A stretch of 6,245 nucleotides of DNA from Pseudomonadota bacterium (GCA_023388675.1 JAEWFU010000043.1:1-6245), one strand, 5' to 3'. Positions 1 through 6,245 are shown, counted from the first letter of the stretch. The notes: a model not told the origin generated them from the sequence alone. A program made the numbers and translations.

Positions 1-162
1 GCCTCGTCCATAACCCTTTATGACGAGAAGAGCCTGATGTTGCTGCGGGGTCAGGCCGATCTTCCTGGCTTCGTTTTCGCTGAACTCAAGAAAGCAGCGA
101 AGGGCAAATCTGAATTCCGCCAGAGCGGTATAATCGGCCTGTTTCAGTTTCGGATTATGCAT
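1..162 (-). CDS. MarR-family transcriptional regulator, N-terminal part (3' end beyond the window)
   Basis: The minus strand reads 54 codons from an ATG at 162-160 to the window edge without a stop. The peptide has a start typical of small MarR-type winged-helix regulators: an ADYTALAEFRFALRCFLEFS helix (residues 9-28), then GLTPQQHQALLVIKG (36-50), the first helices that build the dimer interface and lead into the DNA-binding domain. The DNA-recognition helix and wing lie outside the window, so ligand and targets cannot be guessed. No other ATG, GTG or TTG lies in frame between this ATG and the upstream in-frame stop at 297-295, so the start is well constrained, although only a weak GGA precedes it. 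The gene lies 115 bp downstream of the SH3-like gene on the same strand. The family call rests on resemblance to known MarR N-termini. Confidence 0.72.
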   Translation of the reverse strand, partial: MHNPKLKQADYTALAEFRFALRCFLEFSENEARKIGLTPQQHQALLVIKGYGRG

Positions 163-244
163 TTCCAGAACCAGAGTTTCCGACGGGCCTTTGCTGTCGC
201 GAGGACCGAACCTATCGGAACTGCGGTTGCAAACAAGTTCATGA

Positions 245-270
245 AACCGGAAACAGCCGGGACTGCCGGC
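245..270 (-). terminator. Weak candidate terminator after the SH3-like gene
   Basis: Just past the stop of the 278-664 gene, the minus strand folds as GCCGG-CAGTC-CCGGC (plus-strand arms 256-260 and 266-270), followed by the moderately T-rich TGTTTCC. The stem is only 5 bp and there is no continuous T-run, so this is a weak call. If real, it would separate the SH3-like gene from the MarR-type gene. Confidence 0.3.
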
Positions 271-277
271 GCGATCG

Positions 278-664
278 TCAGCTTTCCGTTTGATTTATGG
301 CAATCGGCTCCTCTGGCCGCTCCTTGGCGAGGAATTCGGACTTGATCCATTCGGCATATTTGCCCTGAACGATGCCATTTTCAGCGGAACACTCGTTCGG
401 ACCCGTTTCGACATAGGCCGACACACCGTCGTTGCAGCCTGCCGATCTGAAATGCGTGACCCGCGACCACGCGCCTTGCGTTTCGTAGACGTATAGCGAT
501 TCGCGAAAGAAGAAGCGTCCCGTCACGCCGCATGCCTCGGAAGGACATGTATGGCGCTCCGGGGCTTCGGCCGCCACCCACATGCGCATGTCGGCCCATG
601 CGACGGAATCCACGTATCCCGACAGGGAGATCAAGGTGCATGTGAGAATGATCCTTCTCATCAT
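278..664 (-). CDS. Small exported protein with a bacterial SH3-like domain
   Basis: This encodes 128 residues. Residues 1-24 look like a Sec signal peptide: a basic start (MMRR), a hydrophobic core and an AWA cleavage site before D25. The mature part contains an SH3-like stretch: CPSEACGVTGRFFFRE (40-55), then LYVYETQGAWSRVTHF (57-72), resembling the 'G.v.rl..g..v.v.e...gW.rV' pattern of bacterial SH3 domains, which often bind the cell wall or peptides. The end, YAEWIKSEFLAKERPEEP (103-120), resembles the tail of other rhizobial proteins of this type. Four cysteines remain after cleavage (40, 45, 77, 92), which would allow two disulfides in the periplasm. The start is supported by GGGAG 8 nt upstream of the ATG at 664-662. 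The partner or substrate is unknown. The export prediction is stronger than the domain call. Confidence 0.72.
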   Translation of the reverse strand: MMRRIILTCTLISLSGYVDSVAWADMRMWVAAEAPERHTCPSEACGVTGRFFFRESLYVYETQGAWSRVTHFRSAGCNDGVSAYVETGPNECSAENGIVQGKYAEWIKSEFLAKERPEEPIAINQTES

Positions 665-756
665 CGTGTTTGCTCCCTTTCGCCGGCCGGCAGAACCTGT
701 GTCTGCCGTCGAAGGCTTCGTGTCGATTGCCGTGAAACTTCTCTTCCGGCCGGGGC

Positions 757-818
757 ATTTTCAGCCGTTCAAAACTATATCGTTCACCGATATGGTTTTG
801 AACCCTCGAACTGAAAAT
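757..818. repeat. Long interrupted palindrome upstream of the SH3-like gene
   Basis: The inner arms GTTCAAAACTATATCG (767-782) and CGATATGGTTTTGAAC (788-803) pair over 16 bp with one mismatch around a 5-nt loop. Outer arms ATTTTCAG (757-764) and CTGAAAAT (811-818) pair perfectly, with unequal unpaired bases (2 on the left, 7 on the right) between the two stems. The element is AT-rich compared with its surroundings. It lies 93 bp upstream of the start codon of the minus-strand gene at 664, so it could be an operator or a structured 5' leader. It could equally be a mobile palindromic unit. No T-run follows, so a simple terminator is unlikely. Confidence 0.75.
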
Positions 819-845
819 CGCGGGGAGGGAAATTCAAGCTGGAGG

Positions 846-871
846 AACGCCGGCATTGCTGTGGCGTTTTT
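846..871 (+). terminator. Candidate Rho-independent terminator, plus strand, with no assigned gene
   Basis: AACGCC (846-851) and GGCGTT (863-868) pair over 6 bp with an 11-nt loop, and the plus strand continues with a T-run (867-871, TTTTT, the first two bases belonging to the stem). On the minus strand no T-run follows. No plus-strand gene ends here, so if functional it would end an unannotated transcript, perhaps one that includes the palindrome at 757-818. Confidence 0.4.
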
Positions 872-968
872 CCTCTCCTTCTGGTGAAAGGGTGATCGTG
901 AAGCGGCCGGGTGAGGGGATACCGCGGGACAGGTGCTATTTCCTAGACCGGGCCGTGCCACATGATTG

Positions 969-1024
969 TCTGGCCAATGGGGTCCCGGCTCTTCCTCGCT
1001 ATGCTCGGTCGGCCGGGATAACGG
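969..1024 (-). repeat. Dispersed palindromic repeat, copy A
   Basis: Shares TGGCCAATGGG(G)TCCCGG at one end and CCGGGAT(A/G)AC at the other with copy C (1641-1695), and matches copy B (1510-1566) in reverse complement. The arms TCCCGG (983-988) and CCGGGA (1013-1018) form a hairpin, while the loop sequence varies between copies. Strand is given relative to copy B. Elements with this GTCATCCCGG...GGGACCCATTG pattern are widespread between genes in rhizobia; the family assignment is from memory. Confidence 0.75.
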
Positions 1025-1189
1025 GGAGCGTCCAATCCCATCCGGTTCAGCGCGCAACGCTGGCTCCATGGGCAAACCCAGCGCCCCCGCTCCTGGCTCG
1101 AAAGACACCTGTTCCCCTTTCAGCGTCTTGGCGGGTCCCACGGCAACAGTTCGCGCCCCGTTTCATCCACCTCCCTGAAAAGTCCGCTT

Positions 1190-1260
1190 ACCCTTCCGGC
1201 ATCGCCTTCAGGGAACCCGAATGCGCACCGGGTATTCGGGGAAGGCGGCGGTGTCCGGGT
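1190..1260. repeat. Imperfect long hairpin
   Basis: Nested arms are visible: CCCGAAT (1216-1222) with ATTCGGG (1234-1240), then CGCCTTC (1203-1209) with GAAGGCG (1241-1247), with a 6-nt bulge on the left side only. Shorter outer matches (CCGG at 1196-1199 and 1255-1258; alternatively ACCC at 1190-1193 with GGGT at 1257-1260) may extend it. No T-run follows on either side. It could be a palindromic repeat or part of a folded RNA. Confidence 0.6.
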
Positions 1261-1279
1261 CGGTCGCGCCAACGGTAGC

Positions 1280-1362
1280 GCGGCTTGGTGGGATGAGACC
1301 TGCCCCAGACCCGGGCCTCGGCGATGGTCCGGCCGTGCTCAGCGCCCGTCCCACCGCGCCGC
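1280..1362. repeat. Long-stem hairpin with a structured 55-nt loop
   Basis: GCGGC-TT-GGTGGGA (1280-1293) pairs with TCCCACC-GC-GCCGC (1349-1362): 12 Watson-Crick pairs plus one G-T pair and one mismatch. The 55-nt loop contains further complementary pieces, TGAG (1294-1297) with CTCA (1338-1341), and GACC (1297-1300) with GGTC (1326-1329), which share one base. This could be a structured RNA or a palindromic mobile element. No known RNA family is recognised. Confidence 0.6.
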
Positions 1363-1380
1363 AGGTGAACGCACCGGCGG

Positions 1381-1397
1381 GGCGCGAACGTCGCGCC
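1381..1397. repeat. Short perfect hairpin
   Basis: GGCGCGA (1381-1387) and TCGCGCC (1391-1397) pair perfectly over 7 bp around a 3-nt loop. It follows the 1280-1362 hairpin by 18 nt. No T-run follows on either strand, so it is not a classic terminator. Confidence 0.6.
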
Positions 1398-1509
1398 ACG
1401 TATCTGCTATTCGGAAGGCCCGGCCTCGCGCCCCGCTTCCCGTTCTTTGACAATGGCCAGACCGACAACGGGGTGTGGCGACGACGGAGCGCAGCAACGG
1501 CAAAGCTCG

Positions 1510-1566
1510 GCGTCATCCCGGCCAAGGGAGCGTCAGCGACCGCTGAGCCGGGACCCATTGAGCAGC
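1510..1566 (+). repeat. Dispersed palindromic repeat, copy B
   Basis: Begins with GTCATCCCGG (1512-1521) and ends with CCGGGACCCATTGAGCAG, the reverse complement of the pattern in copies A and C. Arms TCCCGG (1516-1521) and CCGGGA (1548-1553) pair. The loop holds GGAGCGTCAGCGA, a string also present in the 91-bp tandem unit at 1711-1892, which suggests a shared origin or recombination between the repeats. It is inverted relative to copy C, 74 bp away. Confidence 0.75.
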
Positions 1567-1640
1567 GCGGCCGGGTTGCGGGTTCGTAGTGAGGTCATTG
1601 AAACGCGCCACGACAAGAGCGGGGCCGTGCTCGACGATGA

Positions 1641-1695
1641 TCTGGCCAATGGGTCCCGGATAGCCTTCGCTGCGCTCCGGCTTCCGGGATGACGG
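1641..1695 (-). repeat. Dispersed palindromic repeat, copy C
   Basis: Same orientation as copy A: TCTGGCCAATGGGTCCCGG at 1641-1659 and CCGGGATGAC at 1684-1693. Arms TCCCGG (1654-1659) and CCGGGA (1684-1689) pair. It lies 15 bp before the tandem 91-bp repeats. Confidence 0.75.
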
Positions 1696-1710
1696 TGGCA
1701 GGCAGGCCGC

Positions 1711-1890
1711 AAGCCCGCGATTGCGAGCCGCCGGTCGTCCGGCGCCCTCGCGGAGCGTCAGCGAGCCGAAGGCGAGCAGTGCGGCGCGTGAGCGAAAGCT
1801 GAAGCCCGCGATTGCGAGCCGCCGGTCGTCCGGCGCCCTCGCGGAGCGCCAGTGAGCTGAAGGCGAGCGATGCGGCCCGCGAGCGAAGAC

Positions 1891-1892
<2 letters not shown>
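1711..1892. repeat. Two tandem copies of a 91-bp unit abutting the ccrM stop
   Basis: Unit 1 (1711-1801) and unit 2 (1802-1892) both begin with AAGCCCGCGATTGCGAGCCG and are identical for the first 47 bases, then differ at scattered positions (roughly 88% identity overall by eye). Each unit holds a perfect small hairpin, CGCCGG-TCGT-CCGGCG, and an imperfect one around CTCGC...GCGAG. Unit 2 overlaps the first two bases of the ccrM stop codon complement (1891-1893), so the repeat forms the immediate 3' flank of ccrM. The hairpins might end or stabilise ccrM mRNA, but no T-run is present. Confidence 0.85.
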
Positions 1893-3188
<1,296 letters not shown>

Positions 3189-3878
3189 ATGTCCGGTATC
3201 GATCTCGTCATTTTCGATTGCGACGGCGTGCTCGTCGATTCCGAGATCATCGCGGCGCGGGTCGAGGCCGAATTGCTGACCGCGGCAGGCTACCCGATCG
3301 AGGCCGAGGAACTCGCCCGGCTCTATTCGGGCCTCACCTTCAAGGACATCATGCTGCGCATCGAGCAGGAATCGAAGCAGCTCTTCCAGGCGAGCCTGAT
3401 CGCCGAGGCCGAGGATCTGGTGGATCGCCGCCTGCGCGCCGAGGTTCGCGCCATCGACGGTGCCGCCGAGGCGGTCGCGTCGGTGAAGGGCAAGCGCTGC
3501 ATCTGCTCCAATTCGGGCACTGAGCGCCTGCGCGCGATGCTCACCCGGACGCATCTGCTGCCCTTCTTCGACGGTGTGGTGTTTTCCTCTCTCGATACGC
3601 CGTCGGCCAAGCCGAAGCCCGCGCCGGACGTCTTCCTCTACGGCGCGGAGCGGATGGGCGCCGACCCGGCCAGGACCTTCGTCGTCGAGGATTCCGTGCA
3701 CGGCGTCGCCGGCGCGAAGGCCGCCGGCATGAGGGTTATCGGTTTCACCGGCGCTTCACACAGCCATCCCGGCCATGCCGACCTCCTGATGGAGGTAGGC
3801 GCCGAAACGGCCATCCGCCGCTGGGCCGATTTCGCGCCCATGCTGGCAGCACTGTCCGAATGGTCGGAAGACGCCTGA
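3189..3878 (+). CDS. HAD-superfamily hydrolase, beta-phosphoglucomutase-like subfamily (phosphatase)
   Basis: This encodes 229 residues with all four HAD motifs: motif I DCDGVLVDS (10-18, nucleophile D10 and acid/base D12), motif II CSNSG (106-110, S107), motif III KPKPAPDVF (141-149) and motif IV VEDS (166-169), which holds acidic residues that bind Mg2+. The segment at about 16-85 is a helical cap of the subfamily I type. Such cytoplasmic enzymes remove phosphate from small sugar phosphates or related metabolites; some are phosphomutases. The exact substrate cannot be read from sequence. The ATG at 3189 is immediately preceded by GAAGG, with GGAG a further 11 nt upstream, so the ribosome binding site is moderate. 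The gene ends 2 bp before the end of the convergent lipoprotein gene, and its role relative to ccrM is unknown. Confidence 0.9.
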   Translation: MSGIDLVIFDCDGVLVDSEIIAARVEAELLTAAGYPIEAEELARLYSGLTFKDIMLRIEQESKQLFQASLIAEAEDLVDRRLRAEVRAIDGAAEAVASVKGKRCICSNSGTERLRAMLTRTHLLPFFDGVVFSSLDTPSAKPKPAPDVFLYGAERMGADPARTFVVEDSVHGVAGAKAAGMRVIGFTGASHSHPGHADLLMEVGAETAIRRWADFAPMLAALSEWSEDA

Positions 3879-3880
3879 GG

Positions 3881-4468
3881 CTAGCGTCTTGCGTTCGAGG
3901 TCTCGTCGAAACCGACGAGGACGCGGATGTTGCGCCCGGTCGGGTTCGGCATCGAAATGCTGGAGTCGTTGAACACGAACTGCGTGGCGCCCGCGATGTC
4001 GGTCACGTTGACCTGATGCATCTTCACGTCCGACTGGATCTGCTCGGTGTCGCGGAAGACCGTGACGCGCAGCGGCAGGTTGACCTGGCCGGCGCTGCCC
4101 TGTGGACCGGGAACCACCCGCCCGGCGACTGCAATGGTCATGCTCATGATGCCGCCCTGATAGGTGCAGCTTCGCGTCGTGTCGCTGATCGACGCCTGGT
4201 AGATCACGGCAGAGGGATCGTCCACGGCGTTGCGCTGGTAGGTCGTGTGGACCGCGCCATCGCTGCGCAGCGCGACCGACGGGCAGTAGGCCAGCAGTTC
4301 CTGCTGGGTCACCCGTGTGTCGGGCGCGGCGGCCGGCTGCGCGTTTCCGCGCCCACCGAGATTGAGCGCGCCAAGCGTGTCGCCGGACTGGCATCCGGAG
4401 ACGGCGAGTATAAAGCCTGCCGCGGCGATACCCGCCAGCTTTCTGCGTTCAAACAAACTGACAGCCAT
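3881..4468 (-). CDS. Predicted lipoprotein, conserved rhizobial hypothetical
   Basis: This encodes 195 residues from the ATG at 4468. The N-terminus (MAVSLFERRKLAGIAAAGFILAVSGC) has a basic region, a hydrophobic core and a lipobox, VSGC, with C26 as the lipidated residue, so the protein should be anchored in the cell envelope. A Gly/Ala/Pro-rich linker follows. The rest holds patterns I recall from conserved rhizobial proteins of unknown function: YCPSVALR, VIYQASISDTTRSCTYQGG, GRVVPGPQGSAGQVNLPLRVTVFRD and a terminal VLVGFDE. Two cysteines (in YCPS and RSCT) could form a disulfide. An in-frame ATG at 4486 would add six residues, but the AGGGAAG it would span sits 8 nt before 4468 and looks like the ribosome binding site, so I prefer 4468. 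It is divergent from thrC. Function is not known. Confidence 0.82.
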   Translation of the reverse strand: MAVSLFERRKLAGIAAAGFILAVSGCQSGDTLGALNLGGRGNAQPAAAPDTRVTQQELLAYCPSVALRSDGAVHTTYQRNAVDDPSAVIYQASISDTTRSCTYQGGIMSMTIAVAGRVVPGPQGSAGQVNLPLRVTVFRDTEQIQSDVKMHQVNVTDIAGATQFVFNDSSISMPNPTGRNIRVLVGFDETSNARR

Positions 4469-4494
4469 AAACTGCACTTCCCTCATGCAAAGCT

Positions 4495-4513
4495 GGCGTT
4501 CTATACCAACGCC
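4495..4513. promoter_or_regulatory. Inverted repeat in the lipoprotein/thrC spacer
   Basis: GGCGTT (4495-4500) and AACGCC (4508-4513) pair over 6 bp around a 7-nt centre that contains TATA-like bases. It lies 26 bp upstream of the lipoprotein start, where it could overlap that gene's promoter as an operator or form a small 5' hairpin. No regulator is identifiable. Confidence 0.35.
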
Positions 4514-4547
4514 GCAATGAAAATGCGACCATTGGATTGCGGTTTTT
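4512..4547 (+). terminator. Terminator-like hairpin in the thrC leader (possible attenuator)
   Basis: CCGCAAT (4512-4518) and ATTGCGG (4536-4542) pair perfectly over 7 bp, followed at once by TTTTT (4543-4547) on the plus strand. The 17-nt loop is large for a terminator, and an alternative pairing, CAATG (4515-4519) with CATTG (4530-4534), competes with it. It lies 40 bp before the thrC start, so it could end upstream transcription or act as an attenuator. If thrC transcription starts after 4547, it has no effect on thrC. Confidence 0.35.
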
Positions 4548-4587
4548 CCGTAGCCGGTTTCCAGGTCCCGACGATGGACGAGCGATC

Positions 4588-6000
4588 ATGCGTTATGTGA
4601 GCACCAGGGGCAGCGCGCCCGCACTCGGTTTCCGCGATGTGCTGCTGGCTGGGCTGGCCCGGGACGGCGGGCTGTATGTGCCGACAGAATGGCCGAAGTT
4701 CAGCGAGGCCGAAATCCGCGCCATGCGTGGTCTCCCTTATCCCGATCTGGCAGTGCGGCTGCTCACGCCGTTTCTCGGGGGCGAGATCGACGAGGCGACC
4801 TTCACCCGCATTGTCCGCGAAGCCTATGGTACTTTCCGCCACGAAGCCGTCTGTCCGATCGTCCAGACCGGGCCCAACGAATTCGTGCTGGAACTCTTTC
4901 ATGGGCCGACGCTGGCATTCAAGGACGTGGCGATGCAGCTTCTCGCCCGCCTGATGGATCATGTCCTGGCGGAGCGCGGCGAGCGGGCGACGATTGCCGG
5001 CGCGACGTCGGGCGACACGGGCGGCGCGGCCATCGACGCCTTCGCCGGTCGCGACCGCACCGACATCTTCATCCTGTTCCCGCATGGCAAGGTCTCGCCG
5101 GTTCAGCAGCGGCAGATGACGACCTCGACGGCGCCCAATGTTCACGCCATCGCCATAGAGGGCAATTTCGACGATTGCCAGGACCTCGTGAAGGGCATGT
5201 TCAATCACCATGCCTTCCGCGACCGGGTGCGGCTTTCGGGAGTGAATTCGATCAACTGGGCGCGCATCATGGCCCAGATCGTCTACTACTTCTCGTCGGC
5301 GATTTCTCTCGGCTCGCCCGACCGCGCGGTCTCGTTTACAGTTCCCACCGGCAATTTCGGCGACATCTTCGCCGCTTATGCGGCCAAGCGCATGGGATTG
5401 CCGATCGACCGTCTGGTGATCGCCACCAACGACAACGACATTCTGGCGCGCACGCTTGCGACCGGCACTTACGAGACCCGCGGTGTCATGGAGACCACGT
5501 CACCGTCCATGGATATCCAGGTCTCGTCCAATTTCGAGCGGCTGCTGTTCGAGGCGTATGGGCGCGACGCGGACAGTGTCGTGCGTGCGATGCAGGGGCT
5601 GCGCCAGTCCGGCAGCTTCGAGGTCGGCAAACAGGCGCTCGATGCGATCCGCACCGAATTCGCTGCCGGCCGCTCGTCGATGGCCGAGACGGCCGACACC
5701 ATCCGTACCGTGCTTTCGAACTCCGGCTACCTCATCGATCCCCACACGGCCACGGCCATGAGGGTCGCCCGCGAGAAGGCCGGGCCGGCAACCCCGATGG
5801 TCGTGCTTTCCACAGCCCATCCGGCAAAGTTCCCGGCGGCCGTGGAGGCGGCATGCGGCGTGTCTCCGGCCTTGCCGGCCTGGCTCGGCGACCTGATGGA
5901 ACGTTCCGAGAAATTTGCGGTGCTTCCATCCGATCCGAAAATGTTGGAAGATCATATAGGCCGCCTGTCCAGAGCGGCCCTCGAGAGTTCAGGGAGTTAA
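4588..6000 (+). CDS. thrC: Threonine synthase
   Basis: This encodes 470 residues. It is the pyridoxal-phosphate enzyme of the last step of threonine synthesis, converting O-phospho-L-homoserine and water to L-threonine and phosphate in the cytoplasm. Family marks: the N-terminus MRYVSTRGSAPALGFRDVLLAGLARDGGLYVP; FHGPTLAFKD with the PLP-binding lysine K112; ATSGDTGGAAIDAF (139-152); GVNSINWARI (218-227); and PTGNFGD (253-259), the glycine-rich phosphate-binding loop. Length fits the longer, fungal/proteobacterial ThrC class. An upstream ATG at 4537 would add 17 residues unlike the family, so I chose 4588, which has a GGACGAG before it (moderate ribosome binding site). The M16 peptidase start follows 6 bp after the stop, implying one transcript. 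Confidence 0.97.
   Translation: MRYVSTRGSAPALGFRDVLLAGLARDGGLYVPTEWPKFSEAEIRAMRGLPYPDLAVRLLTPFLGGEIDEATFTRIVREAYGTFRHEAVCPIVQTGPNEFVLELFHGPTLAFKDVAMQLLARLMDHVLAERGERATIAGATSGDTGGAAIDAFAGRDRTDIFILFPHGKVSPVQQRQMTTSTAPNVHAIAIEGNFDDCQDLVKGMFNHHAFRDRVRLSGVNSINWARIMAQIVYYFSSAISLGSPDRAVSFTVPTGNFGDIFAAYAAKRMGLPIDRLVIATNDNDILARTLATGTYETRGVMETTSPSMDIQVSSNFERLLFEAYGRDADSVVRAMQGLRQSGSFEVGKQALDAIRTEFAAGRSSMAETADTIRTVLSNSGYLIDPHTATAMRVAREKAGPATPMVVLSTAHPAKFPAAVEAACGVSPALPAWLGDLMERSEKFAVLPSDPKMLEDHIGRLSRAALESSGS
5992..5996 (+). promoter_or_regulatory. Ribosome binding site of the M16 peptidase gene, inside the thrC end
   Basis: GGGAG lies within the last codons of thrC, 10 nt before the ATG at 6007. It fixes the peptidase start and supports cotranscription, and possibly translational coupling, of the two genes. 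Confidence 0.7.
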
Positions 6001-6006
6001 GTCTAT

Positions 6007-6245
6007 ATGGGTGTTGAGGTAAGCCGTCTGTCGAACGGCCTGACGGTCGCCACCGAAACCCTTCCCCACATCGAGTCCGTTGCCCTTGGCGTCTGGGTCA
6101 AATCCGGCGCCCGCAACGAACGCGACGACGAGCACGGTCTGGCGCATCTGCTGGAACATATGGCCTTCAAGGGCACCAGCGGCAGAAGCGCATGGAGGAT
6201 CGCCTCCGAGATCGAGGATGTGGGCGGAGAGATCAACGCGGCGAC
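6007..6245 (+). CDS. M16 family zinc peptidase (processing-peptidase-like), N-terminal part
   Basis: Only the first 79 codons plus 2 bases are in the window. The N-terminus (VEVSRLSNGLTVATETLPHIESVALGVWVKSGARNE) and the inverted zinc motif HLLEH (47-51: zinc-binding H47 and H51, catalytic E50), followed by MAFKGTSGRSAWRIASEIEDVGGEINA, identify an M16 (pitrilysin/MPP-type) metallopeptidase. The third zinc ligand, expected about 75 residues further on, is outside the window. Bacterial members resemble the mitochondrial processing peptidase beta subunit; their substrates are mostly unknown, and they are usually cytoplasmic or periplasmic. No signal peptide is seen. It directly follows thrC, an order common in alphaproteobacteria as I recall it. 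Confidence 0.93.
   Translation, partial: MGVEVSRLSNGLTVATETLPHIESVALGVWVKSGARNERDDEHGLAHLLEHMAFKGTSGRSAWRIASEIEDVGGEINAA

Larger units (their letters stand above)
665..1890. other. 1.2-kb spacer without a supportable gene, rich in inverted repeats
   Basis: The open frames here (70-140 codons, both strands) lack recognisable motifs, run through the repeats, and overlap one another on opposite strands, as expected by chance in GC-rich DNA. What can be seen is repeat structure, listed separately: a long palindrome (757-818), a terminator-like hairpin (846-871), three related dispersed palindromes (969-1024, 1510-1566, 1641-1695), several strong hairpins (1190-1397) and a 91-bp tandem duplication (1711-1892). 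I found no tRNA, no transposase fragment and no conserved RNase P, tmRNA or SRP RNA motif by eye. It may be a site where small repeats have accumulated, or may hide an unrecognised RNA. Confidence 0.7.

Noticed and set aside
788..820. Possible tRNA T-arm (GGTTTTGAACCC-like)
   Set aside because: The bases are part of the long palindrome and no cloverleaf with acceptor, D and anticodon arms can be drawn around it.
761..1141. 126-codon minus-strand open frame
   Set aside because: It runs through the long palindrome and repeat copy A, has no recognisable motif, and competes with similar open frames on the other strand; a typical GC-rich chance ORF.
1447..1475. TTGACA at 1447-1452 as a promoter -35 box
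   Set aside because: No acceptable -10 element lies 16-18 bp downstream (the sequence is GC-rich there) and no gene follows.
1221..1589. 122-codon plus-strand open frame in the repeat spacer
   Set aside because: Its translation is rich in Ala/Pro/Arg/Gly with no domain, and its end is encoded by dispersed repeat copy B.
665..1890. CRISPR array or insertion sequence
   Set aside because: The repeats are not regularly spaced identical units with unique spacers, and there is no transposase fragment or long terminal inverted repeat pair enclosing a gene.
3860..4600. 246-codon plus-strand open frame
   Set aside because: It is antisense to the lipoprotein gene, which has a clear lipobox and ribosome binding site; the antisense product shows no motif.
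4689..6017. 442-codon plus-strand open frame inside thrC
   Set aside because: It is the +2 frame of thrC with arginine-rich, low-information translation; thrC motifs are in the other frame.

Overview
The window looks like chromosomal DNA from a GC-rich alphaproteobacterium, most likely a member of the Rhizobiales (Hyphomicrobiales), in or near the Mesorhizobium/Phyllobacteriaceae group. Three things suggest this. There is a CcrM-type GANTC adenine methyltransferase with the C-terminal extension typical of alphaproteobacteria. A threonine synthase gene is followed directly by an M16 (mitochondrial-processing-peptidase-like) protease gene, a familiar alphaproteobacterial order. The main intergenic region carries short palindromic repeats built on GTCATCCCGG / GGGACCCATTG, which are common in rhizobial genomes. 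The genus is inferred from general resemblance, not from a search.

Layout, left to right. Positions 1-664 hold two minus-strand genes: the N-terminal part of a MarR-type regulator, cut by the window edge, and a small exported SH3-like protein with four cysteines in its mature part. Positions 665-1890 (about 1.2 kb) contain no gene I can support. This stretch is a mosaic of inverted repeats: a long palindrome at 757-818, a terminator-like hairpin at 846-871, three copies of one dispersed palindromic repeat, a run of strong hairpins at 1190-1397, and a 91-bp unit present twice in tandem, ending exactly at the ccrM stop codon. Positions 1891-3024 are ccrM on the minus strand. A 164-bp divergent spacer separates it from a HAD-family phosphatase gene (3189-3878, plus). 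That gene converges, 2 bp apart, on a predicted lipoprotein gene (3881-4468, minus). The lipoprotein gene is divergent from thrC (4588-6000, plus), and thrC is followed 6 bp later by the start of an M16 peptidase gene that runs off the right edge.

The right half is conserved housekeeping content: cell-cycle DNA methylation, threonine biosynthesis, a processing-type peptidase and a sugar-phosphate-type phosphatase. The left half is accessory or repeat-rich. I see no phage, transposase, CRISPR, toxin-antitoxin or defence system. The observations most worth checking are the palindrome-dense spacer, the apparent absence of GANTC sites over about 2.6 kb covering that spacer and the whole ccrM gene, and a terminator-like hairpin in the thrC leader.
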